A DNA stretch of 64,000 nucleotides from Mesorhizobium metallidurans STM 2683 (GTDB lineage: Bacteria; Pseudomonadota; Alphaproteobacteria; Rhizobiales; Rhizobiaceae): the NCBI RefSeq assembly GCF_000350085.1, contig NZ_CAUM01000032.1, forward strand, positions 1 through 64,000, written 5' to 3'. Shown piece by piece: positions 17,349-26,713 of this stretch. The notes below the pieces were generated by a model. The model ran no database searches and was not told where the DNA came from. It was given only the letters and a program-made list of their open reading frames with translations. Numbering within the stretch: position 1 is the stretch's first letter; the number at the start of each line of letters is the position of its first letter. The position numbers were made by a program, and so were the translations under genes.

Positions 17349-17395
17349 TGCATGTCGCGCAAAAGTGTGTAGCGGTTTTGCGATAACGACATGCA
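17349..17395. repeat. TGCATGTCGCGC palindromic repeat
   Basis: Arms TGCATGTCGCGCAAAA and TTTTGCGataACGACATGCA surround an 11-nt loop. The same palindrome, in cleaner form, lies at 45723-45766. It sits between the editing-protein gene and tRNA-Gly. Confidence 0.7.
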
Positions 17396-17530
17396 TACAA
17401 GAACACCGTCACCGCTGCGAAGGCCCTGTTTGCGTCGCCGGGCGTAGCCGAAAAAGCCTGCGATTTCCCTGTTGCAATCGCCGCGCTCTTCAGCCATATA
17501 GGCGCGGCTTGCGGCCCAAAAGCCGCGCGA

Positions 17531-17605
17531 GCGGGTGTAGCTCAGGGGTAGAGCACAACCTTGCCAAGGTTGGGGTCGAGCGTTCGAATCGCTTCACCCG
17601 CTCCA
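17531..17605 (+). tRNA. tRNA-Gly (anticodon GCC)
   Basis: A full cloverleaf: acceptor GCGGGTG (17531-17537) pairs with CACCCGC (17595-17601), discriminator T, and CCA encoded at 17603-17605. The anticodon arm CAACC-TTGCCAA-GGTTG places GCC at 17563-17565. The T arm contains GTTCGAATC. Confidence 0.97.
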
Positions 17606-17637
17606 GTTTCCTCCCAGGGAATCAAGCAGTTGCGAAC

Positions 17638-17664
17638 AGGCCGGATCCCCTTCCGGCCTTTTTC
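17638..17664 (+). terminator. Intrinsic terminator downstream of tRNA-Gly
   Basis: AGGCCGGA-tcccc-TTCCGGCC-TTTTT forms an 8-bp GC-rich stem followed by five T residues, 33 bp after the tRNA. Confidence 0.8.
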
Positions 17665-17819
17665 GTTTCTGCCGGGCAATGCGTTGCCAGATCGAAATTC
17701 CAGCCCGGCGGAGGGCTCCTTCATCCGTTCGGCCGATGTCCCTGGCCAGGGAAAATCCGACATTAGAACCGATCCTTAGGGATCATTGGACTGTCCTGCC
17801 CCTATAGACTGTCCAGGGA

Positions 17820-17850
17820 GCACCGCCGGCTCCGGCCGGCGGTGCTTTTA
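17820..17850 (+). terminator. Orphan intrinsic terminator
   Basis: A perfect 10-bp stem GCACCGCCGG/CCGGCGGTGC with a 6-nt loop is followed by TTTTAG. No plus-strand gene ends between the tRNA terminator and this point, so it may close an unannotated small RNA. The rest of the 450-bp gap (17606-18055) shows no gene. Confidence 0.6.
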
Positions 17851-18055
17851 GCACGTCGCCCCACAGCGGTTTTAGGACAGCGACAGGCACGAAAACAATG
17901 ACTTGACGCGCCAGTCGGGGTCCGTCCGACATATTGTCCATCCGGTGCGGCAGGCCGCCTCAGTGCGGAAAATCGCTTTTAAATGCGGCACAGATTATTA
18001 ATCGTTGTTCACCAACAATATCTGTCGGGGTTGTTGTATTCTGGAGTTGATTTTT

Positions 18056-18940
18056 TTGGCCGTCCTTGGCGCTCTCCCTCCCGATCTTCGCTGTCGACCA
18101 ATTTGCGAAGCTGACTGGGAAGGAGTGGTCGACTGCCTGTGCAGGGGCTTTCCCGAGCGGAACCGCAGTTATTGGACACAGGCGCTGATCCGTTTGTCGC
18201 AGCGGCCTGCCGTGGACGAATTCCAGCGATACGGCTTTGCTTTGGAGAAGGCTGATCGGATCGTCGGCGTCGTCCTGACCCTTTATACCCGTTATCAAGG
18301 GCAGGAAGGCGACGAGATCCGCTGCAACCTTTCAAGCTGGTCCGTCGATGCGGAGTTCCGTCCCTATGGCGCCATGTTGGTTGCGACGGTTCTCAAGCGA
18401 AGGGATGTGACCTACACGAACATCTCGCCGGCGCCCGCGACATTGAAGGCCAACCGGGCGCTCGGCTTTCGCCTCTTTTCCAATGGACAATTTGCCTTCT
18501 TGCCGGCTTTGAATTCGGTGCAGCGGTCACGTCGCGTGCTCGAAGTTCGTCCCGATCTTGCGGAAATGGCGATGCTGCCCGACAGCGAAAGATACATACT
18601 CCTGGAACACGCCGCGCTGGGCTGCCTGTCATTGATTTGCATTTGCGACGGAGCAGCGTTTCCCCTGGTGTTGATGCCGCGCCGAATATTGCGTGGTCTT
18701 GTCCCATGCTATCAGATCATCTATTGCCGCTCTCTCGCGGATCTGAGCCGGTGCGCCGGTGCCATGGGGCGCTTTCTCTTGCGGAGCGGAATCCTGCTTT
18801 GCCTCGTCGACGCCAAGGAGCCGATTGCAGGTCTGGTCGGGTGGTACCGACCCAACAAGGGGCTGAAATACTTCAAGGGCCCCAAGCCACCCTCGCTTGG
18901 CGATCTGACGTTCACCGAACTTGTGGTATTCGGTCCCTGA
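18056..18940 (+). CDS. GNAT-like acyltransferase-fold protein, uncharacterised
   Basis: A protein of about 294 residues. The N-terminal half has a GNAT-like pattern: RPICEADWEGVVDCLCRGFPERNRSYW, a central strand RIVGVVLTLYTRY, then SWSVDAEFRPYGAMLVATVLKRRDVTYTNISPAPATLKANRALGFRLFSNGQ, like the acetyl-CoA-binding helix and an NxxxxRxLGF tail. The C-terminal half (LGCLSLICICDGAAFPLVLMPRRILRG) repeats a GNAT-like layout without clear motifs. Similar acyl-CoA acyltransferase-annotated proteins occur in rhizobia; substrate unknown. Start is uncertain: TTG 18056 has CTGGAG 9 bp upstream, while TTG 18005 has no ribosome site. It converges with the AraC gene. Confidence 0.7.
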   Translation: MAVLGALPPDLRCRPICEADWEGVVDCLCRGFPERNRSYWTQALIRLSQRPAVDEFQRYGFALEKADRIVGVVLTLYTRYQGQEGDEIRCNLSSWSVDAEFRPYGAMLVATVLKRRDVTYTNISPAPATLKANRALGFRLFSNGQFAFLPALNSVQRSRRVLEVRPDLAEMAMLPDSERYILLEHAALGCLSLICICDGAAFPLVLMPRRILRGLVPCYQIIYCRSLADLSRCAGAMGRFLLRSGILLCLVDAKEPIAGLVGWYRPNKGLKYFKGPKPPSLGDLTFTELVVFGP

Positions 18941-18961
18941 ACGAAGGCGCAGCGTCGTGAA

Positions 18962-19843
18962 CTACCTGACGCCGGCCTTGCGAAAATCCGACGGCGACAT
19001 ACCGGCGAGCTTGCGGAATGATTTGTTGAAGGCGCTGAGCGAGCCGAAGCCGCTCTCCATGGCCACGCGCAGCACATTGGCGTCCTGGTGCATCAAAAGC
19101 GCCTGCGCGTAGCTCAGCCGCAACAGGTTGACATATTCGTTGAGCGTCATCCCCGTCGATTTCTTGAACAGGCTCATGGCGTATTTGGGGTGGATGTCGG
19201 CGGCGGCGGCGATGGTCACGCAATCGATGTCATAGAGAAAATTCTCGGCGATGAAGTCGCACATGCGCCCGACATTGCGCGACGATTGCTGATCGAACGG
19301 GCTGCCCGTTTCCTGCCCGGCCGGCGTTTGCGGCACCAGCCGGTAGGGCTCGAACCGCACCCGCTCCAGCCGCAGCAGAAGCTCGTTCACGGCGTGCTCG
19401 GTCCTGGCCGGATCGCCCGAGCGGACATAGCGGTTCCAGCGCTCGAAACTGTCATTGTCGGACCGGTCGGTGGCCGATGTCACCAGTGTTGCACCCGTCA
19501 TCAGCCGGTGCCTGATGTCAGCGGGCAGATGCAGCCGGAAGAAGTGCACCAGCGGCAGATGCGCGCCGGCATAGATGGCATCGTCGCTTAGATCGTCCAT
19601 CTGGTGCGGCAGGCCGCCCCAGAACAGGCACATCTCGCCGGCCGAGAGCGATATCTCGTGATCGTTCATGCGGTAGTGGACGGTGCCGCGTACGATGAAG
19701 TTCACTTCGACCTGGGCATGCCAATGCGGCTTGAGCATCACCAGCGGATGGTTGTGGAACATCTGCAGGGCCAGCGGCAGGCCTTCCACGCTGCTGGCGC
19801 CAGGCTGATAAAACGGCCGTTCCGGCATCTTACTTTCCGCCAA
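18962..19843 (-). CDS. AraC family transcriptional regulator
   Basis: A 293-residue regulator. The N-terminal cupin-like sensor (PHWHAQVEVNFIVRGTVHYRMNDHEISLSAGEMCLFWGGLPHQM, about residues 39-82) resembles sugar-responsive AraC proteins. The C-terminal 100 residues hold two helix-turn-helix units (CVTIAAAADIHPKYAMSLFKKSTGMTLNEYVN and NVLRVAMESGFGSLSAFNKSFRKLAGMSPSDFRK). It is divergent from the sugar ABC operon, with only 91 bp between starts, so it very likely controls that operon. A short palindrome CTCACAGTGAG at 19898-19908 in that gap is a possible operator. Confidence 0.92.
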   Translation of the reverse strand: MAESKMPERPFYQPGASSVEGLPLALQMFHNHPLVMLKPHWHAQVEVNFIVRGTVHYRMNDHEISLSAGEMCLFWGGLPHQMDDLSDDAIYAGAHLPLVHFFRLHLPADIRHRLMTGATLVTSATDRSDNDSFERWNRYVRSGDPARTEHAVNELLLRLERVRFEPYRLVPQTPAGQETGSPFDQQSSRNVGRMCDFIAENFLYDIDCVTIAAAADIHPKYAMSLFKKSTGMTLNEYVNLLRLSYAQALLMHQDANVLRVAMESGFGSLSAFNKSFRKLAGMSPSDFRKAGVR

Positions 19844-19934
19844 TTTCTTATTCCCTTTGACGGGGACAAGCCTTCCGCGCTGCTTAGTCTAGCCATGCTC
19901 ACAGTGAGAGAGCAAATGAAATGGGAGGATTTCA

Positions 19935-21206
19935 ATGCGCACCACACTGACCTGCGCCGCGCTCGTGCTTGCCCTGGGCTCCGGCCCGGCTCTTGCGCAG
20001 TCCGGCGAAATCACGATCTGGAGCTGGAACATCGCCGCTTCGTCGCTGAAGGCCACCGTAGAAGGCTTCAACAAGCAATTCCCCGACATCAAGGTCACGG
20101 TCCAGGATCTCGGCAACCAGCCGACCTATGACAAGTCGATCGCCGGCTGCGCCGCCGGCGGCGTCGGGCTGCCCGACATCGTCTCGATCGAGAACGGCGA
20201 GGCCGAGAACTACTGGAGCCAGTTCCCCGACTGCTTCGTCGACCTGCGCACGCTCGGCTACAGCGCCGAGGACCAGAAAAAATTCCCCGATTTCAAGCGC
20301 ACCGAGCTTGAAGTCGGCGACAAGGCCTATGCCATGCCATGGGATTCCGGTCCGGTCGCGGCCTTCTACCGCCGCGATTTCTATGAGAAGGCCGGCGTCG
20401 ATCCCGCCTCGATCAAGACCTGGGACGATTTCATCGCCGCCGGCAAGAAGATCCAGGCCGCCAATCCGGGCGTGACCATGACCAACGCCGATTTCAACGG
20501 CGACACCGAATTCTTCCGCATGATCTCCAACGAGCAGGGCTGCGCCTATTTCGCCGCCGACGGCCAGTCGATCACGGTCAATCAGCCCAAATGCGTCGAT
20601 ACGCTGGCCAAGATCAAGGAGATGAAGGACGCCGGCATCATCACCTCGGCCGACTGGAGCACCAAGATCACCAACAACACCGCCGGCACGGTCGCCACCC
20701 AGGTCTATGGCGGCTGGTATGAGGGCACCATCCGCACCGAATCGGCCGGCGAAAACGGCAAATGGGGCGTTTATCCTATGCCGAGCCTGACCGCCGACGG
20801 CCCACGCGCCGCCAATCTCGGCGGCTCCTCGCTCGCCATCACCGCGGCGTCGAAGAACAAGGAAGCCGCCTACGCCTATCTGAAATACACGCTGGAGACC
20901 AATGAAGGCCAGATCGCCATGCTGAAGGGTTTCGGCCTGGTGCCCTCGCTGATCTCCGCGCTCGACGACCCCTATGTCTCCGAAGGCCTGCCCTACTGGG
21001 GCGGCCAGGCGGTGTGGAAGGACATTCTCGCCACCCTGCCCAAGGTGGCGCCGAGCCGCGGCACGCCGTTCCAGAGCGATGCCGAGATCATCATGCGCGC
21101 GGTGCAGACCAAATATCTCGGCGGCGGCTATCCCGACGCCAAGGCGGCGCTCGACGACGCCGCCAGCCAGATCGCCTCGGCGACCGGCCTGCCGGTCAAG
21201 GAGTGA
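19935..21206 (+). CDS. ABC transporter sugar-binding protein
   Basis: A 423-residue periplasmic binding protein of the carbohydrate CUT1 class (MalE-like SBP_bac_1). The signal peptide is MRTTLTCAALVLALGSGPALAQ. The mature part begins SGEITIWSWNIAASSLKATVEGFNKQ, and the central aromatic sugar-contact region includes AMPWDSGPVAAFYRRDFYEKAGVDPASIKTWDDFIAAGKK. GGGAGG lies 7 bp before the ATG. It is the first gene of a sugar import operon divergent from the AraC regulator and is followed by a long palindromic repeat, then two permeases and the ATPase. The sugar is unknown. Confidence 0.93.
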   Translation: MRTTLTCAALVLALGSGPALAQSGEITIWSWNIAASSLKATVEGFNKQFPDIKVTVQDLGNQPTYDKSIAGCAAGGVGLPDIVSIENGEAENYWSQFPDCFVDLRTLGYSAEDQKKFPDFKRTELEVGDKAYAMPWDSGPVAAFYRRDFYEKAGVDPASIKTWDDFIAAGKKIQAANPGVTMTNADFNGDTEFFRMISNEQGCAYFAADGQSITVNQPKCVDTLAKIKEMKDAGIITSADWSTKITNNTAGTVATQVYGGWYEGTIRTESAGENGKWGVYPMPSLTADGPRAANLGGSSLAITAASKNKEAAYAYLKYTLETNEGQIAMLKGFGLVPSLISALDDPYVSEGLPYWGGQAVWKDILATLPKVAPSRGTPFQSDAEIIMRAVQTKYLGGGYPDAKAALDDAASQIASATGLPVKE

Positions 21207-21230
21207 GCTGGCGAGCTGGATAACGTTGGC

Positions 21231-21403
21231 GCTGCCCCTCACCTGCCTGCCGGCATCCTCTCCCCGTATAGTGACGGGGAGAGGGGTGCTGTCATCAACG
21301 GTTTCGCCAATCAGCAATGATGCAGGACAGGTACCGAGGTTGCGGCCAGCTTCTTTCTCCCCGTTTACGGGGAGAAATGCCCGGTAGGGCAACGAGGGGC
21401 GGC
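21231..21403. repeat. Composite palindromic repeat, TCTCCCCGT family, within the sugar ABC operon
   Basis: The 254-bp gap between the binding-protein and permease genes contains a long palindrome. The outer arms are GCTGCCCCTC and GAGGGGCGGC. The left hairpin is CTCTCCCCGT-atagtg-ACGGGGAGAG and the right hairpin is TTCTCCCCGT-tt-ACGGGGAGAA, with the shared core GGTTTCGCCAATCA between. It is homologous to 38735-38944. Confidence 0.85.
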
Positions 21404-21460
21404 GCCGGTCTCGACAATTGATCCCCCAGCGGGCGCGATACAGAACGGAAGGAGGTAACA

Positions 21461-22321
21461 ATGCGCACTCAAAATGCCACGGCCTACCGCTTCCTCGCGC
21501 CCTATCTCCTGATCTTCTCGGTCTTCTGGGTATGGCCGATCATCAGTTCCTTCCTGATCTCCTTCCAGGCGACGCGCACCGTGCCGTGGCGATTCGCGCC
21601 CACCTTCAACTGGGGCCGCCTGATCGGCGACCCCGCCTTCTTCAACGCGCTGAAAAACACGCTGCTCATCCTCGTCATCCAGGTGCCGGTGATGATTTCG
21701 CTGGCGATCGTCATGGCGGTGCTGTTGAACTCGCCACTGCTGAAAGCGCGCGGCCTCTACCGCTTTGCCTTCTTCGCCCCGGTCGTGGTCGGCGAGGTCG
21801 CCTATTCGGCGGTGTTCAGGCTGATGTTCAACCTCGATTTCGGCATCGTCAACAAACTCTTGAACAGCGTCGGCGTGCCCAAGATCGACTGGTTTTCCAA
21901 CGTCACGCCGGCGATGGCCGTCATCATGATCGCGGTAACCTGGCGCTGGGCCGGCTACAACGCCATCATCCTGCTGGCCGGCCTGCAATCGATCCCCGAT
22001 GATGTCTACGAGGCGGCGACGCTCGACCGCGTCAGCAAGGTGAAGCAGTTCTTCTACATCACCTTGCCGCTCTTGAAGCCGGTCATCGTCTTCTGCGCCG
22101 TGCTGTCGATCATCGGCACCATGCAGCTCTTCACCGAGCCGTTCCTGATCACCGAACGCGGCGGCCCCGGCGGCGGCACCGAAACGCTCGGCTTGCTGCT
22201 TTACCGCCAGGGTTTCCGGTCGCTCAATTTCGGCTACGCCTCGGCCATCGCCTACACAATGGCCGGGCTGGCGATCGCCATCACGCTGGTGCAGCTGTGG
22301 CTGACGAGGGACCCGAAATGA
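21461..22321 (+). CDS. Sugar ABC transporter permease (MalF-like)
   Basis: A 286-residue inner-membrane permease of the CUT1 class. Six predicted membrane segments begin at residue 9 (FLAPYLLIFSVFWVWPIISSFL). The cytoplasmic coupling loop EAATLDRVSKVKQFFYITLPLLKP (about residues 190-215) fits the EAA motif. GGAGG lies 6 bp before the ATG. The TGA overlaps the next permease start (ATGA at 22318-22321). Confidence 0.94.
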   Translation: MRTQNATAYRFLAPYLLIFSVFWVWPIISSFLISFQATRTVPWRFAPTFNWGRLIGDPAFFNALKNTLLILVIQVPVMISLAIVMAVLLNSPLLKARGLYRFAFFAPVVVGEVAYSAVFRLMFNLDFGIVNKLLNSVGVPKIDWFSNVTPAMAVIMIAVTWRWAGYNAIILLAGLQSIPDDVYEAATLDRVSKVKQFFYITLPLLKPVIVFCAVLSIIGTMQLFTEPFLITERGGPGGGTETLGLLLYRQGFRSLNFGYASAIAYTMAGLAIAITLVQLWLTRDPK

Positions 22322-23154
22322 GTTCGCTGTCCCAGGCCCGGCTCGCGCGCAGCATCGCGCTGCATCTGTTCCTGACGCCGCTGGCGCTGCTCTGGCTGTT
22401 TCCGCTGTGGATGATGGTGGTGTTTTCGACCATGCCCGACAATGGCATCTTCAGCCCCGGCATCCAGCTTCTGCCGCATGACGGTTTCCTCGACAATTTC
22501 AACAATCTGCAGCGCGGCACCAATTTCGTCGGCGCCATCAGCATCTCGGTGTCGGTGGCGGTGACCTACACCTTCCTCTCCGTGCTGCTCACCTCGATGG
22601 CCGGCTGGGCGCTGGCGCGCTACCAGTTCTTCGGCAAGGGCATGGTCGTCGCCATCATTCTCGGCACCATCACGCTGCCCTATGCGGTGGTGCTGATCCC
22701 GCAATTCATCATGGTGGCGCGCGACTTCCAGCTCGCCAACACCTGGGTGGCGCTGATCGTGCCGCCGCTGTTCAATTCGCTGGGCGTGCTGTTCATGCGG
22801 CAGGCCTTCTCGATGATGCCGCATGAGCTGTTCGATGCCGCCCGCGTCGAAGGCGTCAAGGAATGGCGCATCTTCCTCTTCGTCGCGCTGCCGCTGGCGC
22901 GGCCGATGCTCGCCGCGCTCGCCATCATCCTGTTCCTGGCTTCCTGGAACAACTATCTCTGGCCGCTGCTGATCAACAGCCAGCCCGGCGCGATGACGGC
23001 GCCCGTGGCGCTCGGCACGCTGATCGGCCTGACCAAAGTGTCGTGGGGCGGCATCATGGCAGGCGCCGTCATGCTGACGGTGCCGATGCTGGTCGTCTTC
23101 GTGCTCCTGCAACGTCATTTCATCGCCGGCATCGCCGCCGGCGCGGTCAAGTAA
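22318..23154 (+). CDS. Sugar ABC transporter permease (MalG-like)
   Basis: A 278-residue permease, partner of the preceding gene. It has an N-terminal membrane segment (IALHLFLTPLALLWLFPLWMMVVFS) and the EAA coupling loop FDAARVEGVKEWRIFLFVALPLARP (about residues 180-205). ATG 22318 overlaps the upstream TGA and has GAGGGA 8 bp upstream; an in-frame GTG at 22297 is less likely. Confidence 0.94.
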   Translation: MSSLSQARLARSIALHLFLTPLALLWLFPLWMMVVFSTMPDNGIFSPGIQLLPHDGFLDNFNNLQRGTNFVGAISISVSVAVTYTFLSVLLTSMAGWALARYQFFGKGMVVAIILGTITLPYAVVLIPQFIMVARDFQLANTWVALIVPPLFNSLGVLFMRQAFSMMPHELFDAARVEGVKEWRIFLFVALPLARPMLAALAIILFLASWNNYLWPLLINSQPGAMTAPVALGTLIGLTKVSWGGIMAGAVMLTVPMLVVFVLLQRHFIAGIAAGAVK

Positions 23155-23162
23155 GGGTCGGC

Positions 23163-24248
<1,086 letters not shown>

Positions 24249-24293
24249 GCGCCAATTTTACCCGATCGCGCCAGCGATCTCAGGAGATTTGAC

Positions 24294-26339
24294 ATGAGTT
24301 CCAGACTGGAAAAAATTCGCTGGGGCATTCTCGGGCCCGGCAGCATCGCCAAATCCTTTGCCGGCGGCGTGGCGCAGTCGCGCACCGGCACGCTGGTGGC
24401 GCTCGGCGCCCGCAACCCCGGCAAAGCAGGCCTCGCGGAGACTTTCCCCGGCACGCGCATTCTCGACGCCTACGAAGCCTTGCTCGCGGACCCGGATGTC
24501 GACGCCGTCTACATTTCGATACCGCATCCCGGCCATGCCGAATGGGCGATCAAGGCGGCCGAAGCCGGCAAACATGTGCTTTGCGAAAAGCCGCTTGCGT
24601 TGACCGCCTTCGAAGCCGACGCGATGGTCCATGCGGCGCGCAAGGCCGGCACGTTTCTCGGTGAAGCCTTCATGTACCGGCTGCATCCGCAGACGCTGAA
24701 GCTGGTCGATCTGGTCCAGTCGGGCGCGATCGGCGAGATCAGGATGATCAAGTCGAGCTTCGGCTTCGCCATGCCGGGCTTCATGCCGGAACACCGGCTC
24801 TATGCCAACGATCTCGCCGGCGGCGGCATCCTCGATGTCGGCGGTTATCCCGTCTCGATGGTGCGGCTGATTGCCGGGGTAGCAGCGGGAATGCCTTTCG
24901 CCGAGCCGGACAAGGTGGTGGGCACCGCCCATCTCGGCCAGTCCGGCGTCGACGAATGGGCCTCGGCGCTGCTGCATTTCCCCGGCGGCATCGTCGCCGA
25001 GGTCTCCTGCAGCATCTCGCTCGATCAGGACAATATGCTGCGCATCCTCGGCACCAAGGGCAGCATCGAAGTGCCGGACTTCTGGTTCGCCGGGGGGAAC
25101 CGCGAAATTGGCCTGGGCAAGATCGACCTGATCCGGCCCGACGGCACGCGCGAAACCATCAGCGTCAACGAAACGCGTCACCTCTATTCCTTCGAGGTCG
25201 ATGGCGCCGGCGAAGCGATCCTTGCTGGGCAGCAGGAGTTCGCCTGGCCGGGCATGGGCTGGGCCGACAGTCTCGGCACTCTGCGCGTGCTCGACAGATG
25301 GCGCGCTGCTGTCGGCCTCGAATATGAAATCGAAAAGCCGGCAAAACGCCTCAATACGATTTCCGGCCGGCGGTTGCGCACCGACGGCGCCTCCATCCCG
25401 AAACGCCAGATTCCGGGCCTGCGGCGACCGGCTTCCTGTCTGGCGCTCGGCTTCGAGGATTTCAGAACTTTCTCCTCGGGCTCGATCCTGCTCGACGCAT
25501 TTTTCGAGGCCGGCGGCAATCTGTTCGACACCGGCTACGTCTACGGCGCCGGCTATACCGAGACGCTGCTTGGCGAGTGGCTGAGGAATCGCGGCGTGCG
25601 CGAGCAATCGGTGGTAATCGCCAAGGGCGCGCATTCGCCGCTCTGCTATCCCGATGTCATCGGCAAGCAACTCGCCCAGTCGCTCGACCGGCTGCAGACC
25701 GACCATGTCGACATCTATTTCATGCACCGCGACAATCCGGATGTACCGGTCGGCGAATTCGTCGACGCCATGGACCGGGAAGCCAAGGCCGGCCGCATCC
25801 GCGGTCCGTTCGGCGGCTCCAACTGGACGATGGAACGCATGGACGAGGCGATTGCCTATGCCGAGCGCACCGGCAAGCAGAAGCCCGGCGCGCTGTCCAA
25901 CAATTTCTCGCTGGCCGAAATGCTGGAGCCGATCTGGGCCGGCTGCGTCACCGCCTCCGGCGACGATTGGAAGGCGTGGCTGAGCGCCCGGCAAATGCCG
26001 AATTTCGCCTGGTCGAGCCAGGGCCGAGGCTTCTTCACCGAGCGCGCCGGGCGCGACCGGCTGGACAATGAGGAACTGGTGCGGGTCTGGTATTCGGAGA
26101 AGAATTTCGGCCGCCGCGACCGGGCGATCGAGCTCGCCGACAGGCTGGGCAAGGCGCCGATCCATGTCGCGCTCGCCTATGTCCTGGCGCAGCCCTTTCC
26201 ATCTGTTCCGCTGATCGGCCCGCGCACGCTCAGTGAACTGGACGACAGCCTGCAAGCGCTCGACATCGCGCTGTCGCCGGATGATCTGGCCTGGCTGGAC
26301 AGCGGTTCGGACCGGCCGCGCGCGCGGGGTAGGGGGTGA
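24294..26339 (+). CDS. Gfo/Idh/MocA oxidoreductase - aldo/keto reductase fusion
   Basis: A 681-residue two-domain protein. Residues 1-330 are a Gfo/Idh/MocA dehydrogenase (WGILGPGSIAKSF nucleotide loop, VLCEKPLAL motif, GGGILDVGGYPVSMVR). Residues about 350-675 are an aldo/keto reductase with the catalytic tetrad visible: D and Y in NLFDTGYVYGAGY, K in VVIAKGAHS and H in IYFMHRDNP; the NADP region near the end includes PLIGPRTLSELDDSL. The fused order suggests coupled oxidation and reduction of the sugar imported by the preceding ABC genes. The join at residues 330-350 shows no frameshift: the frame is open and continuous. Confidence 0.9.
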   Translation: MSSRLEKIRWGILGPGSIAKSFAGGVAQSRTGTLVALGARNPGKAGLAETFPGTRILDAYEALLADPDVDAVYISIPHPGHAEWAIKAAEAGKHVLCEKPLALTAFEADAMVHAARKAGTFLGEAFMYRLHPQTLKLVDLVQSGAIGEIRMIKSSFGFAMPGFMPEHRLYANDLAGGGILDVGGYPVSMVRLIAGVAAGMPFAEPDKVVGTAHLGQSGVDEWASALLHFPGGIVAEVSCSISLDQDNMLRILGTKGSIEVPDFWFAGGNREIGLGKIDLIRPDGTRETISVNETRHLYSFEVDGAGEAILAGQQEFAWPGMGWADSLGTLRVLDRWRAAVGLEYEIEKPAKRLNTISGRRLRTDGASIPKRQIPGLRRPASCLALGFEDFRTFSSGSILLDAFFEAGGNLFDTGYVYGAGYTETLLGEWLRNRGVREQSVVIAKGAHSPLCYPDVIGKQLAQSLDRLQTDHVDIYFMHRDNPDVPVGEFVDAMDREAKAGRIRGPFGGSNWTMERMDEAIAYAERTGKQKPGALSNNFSLAEMLEPIWAGCVTASGDDWKAWLSARQMPNFAWSSQGRGFFTERAGRDRLDNEELVRVWYSEKNFGRRDRAIELADRLGKAPIHVALAYVLAQPFPSVPLIGPRTLSELDDSLQALDIALSPDDLAWLDSGSDRPRARGRG

Positions 26340-26370
26340 CACCAGAAGGTTGGCGAAGACATTGGTGACA

Positions 26371-26432
26371 GCCGATCTCCCCCTGCGGAACCTTGCGGGG
26401 GAGATGTCCGGCAGGACAGAAGGGGCGCTGTC
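26371..26432. repeat. Palindromic repeat, right half of the ATCTCCCCC family
   Basis: GATCTCCCCC-tgcggaacctt-GCGGGGGAGATGTCC and the GGCAGGACAGAAGGGG tail, preceded by TTGGCGAA, match the right halves of the composite repeats at 35251-35407 and 44128-44278. Confidence 0.7.
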
Positions 26433-26470
26433 CCGCCGGCCTTTCGAAGGGATGTGCTTAGTATGGCCGC

Positions 26471-26677
26471 CTACCAGTCGCTGAGCTTGGTGTCCGGTCC
26501 GTATTCCTGGCCCTCGACATCCTTCACCACGGCCTGGCCGCAGCGCATGGACTCGGTCTTCTTGTCATAGGCATAGGTCGGCGAGCCGAACAGGTGCCAG
26601 CCCTTGTTCAGCGCCGCCGTCACCTTGTGGCAGAAGCTGTTGTCGTCCGGAGCGGACAAAAAGCGGTAGAGTTTCAT
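26471..26677 (-). CDS. DUF1737 domain protein
   Basis: A 68-residue protein spanning a whole DUF1737 domain: MKLYRFLSAPDDNSFCHKV, ALNKGWHLFGSPTYAYD, then a short C-terminal tail with CGQAVVKDVEGQEY. Family members are small cytosolic proteins of unknown role, usually 50-70 residues. It lies in the same orientation as the CoA-ester lyase gene upstream, with 36 bp between. Confidence 0.83.
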   Translation of the reverse strand: MKLYRFLSAPDDNSFCHKVTAALNKGWHLFGSPTYAYDKKTESMRCGQAVVKDVEGQEYGPDTKLSDW

Positions 26678-26713
26678 TCTTCGACCCTGTCGTGGTTGCC
26701 ATCGCCCGCTAGC

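Noticed and set aside
17531..17605. tRNA-Gly as an attachment site of an integrated island
   Set aside because: No integrase, no duplicated tRNA 3' end and no foreign block next to it in this window.
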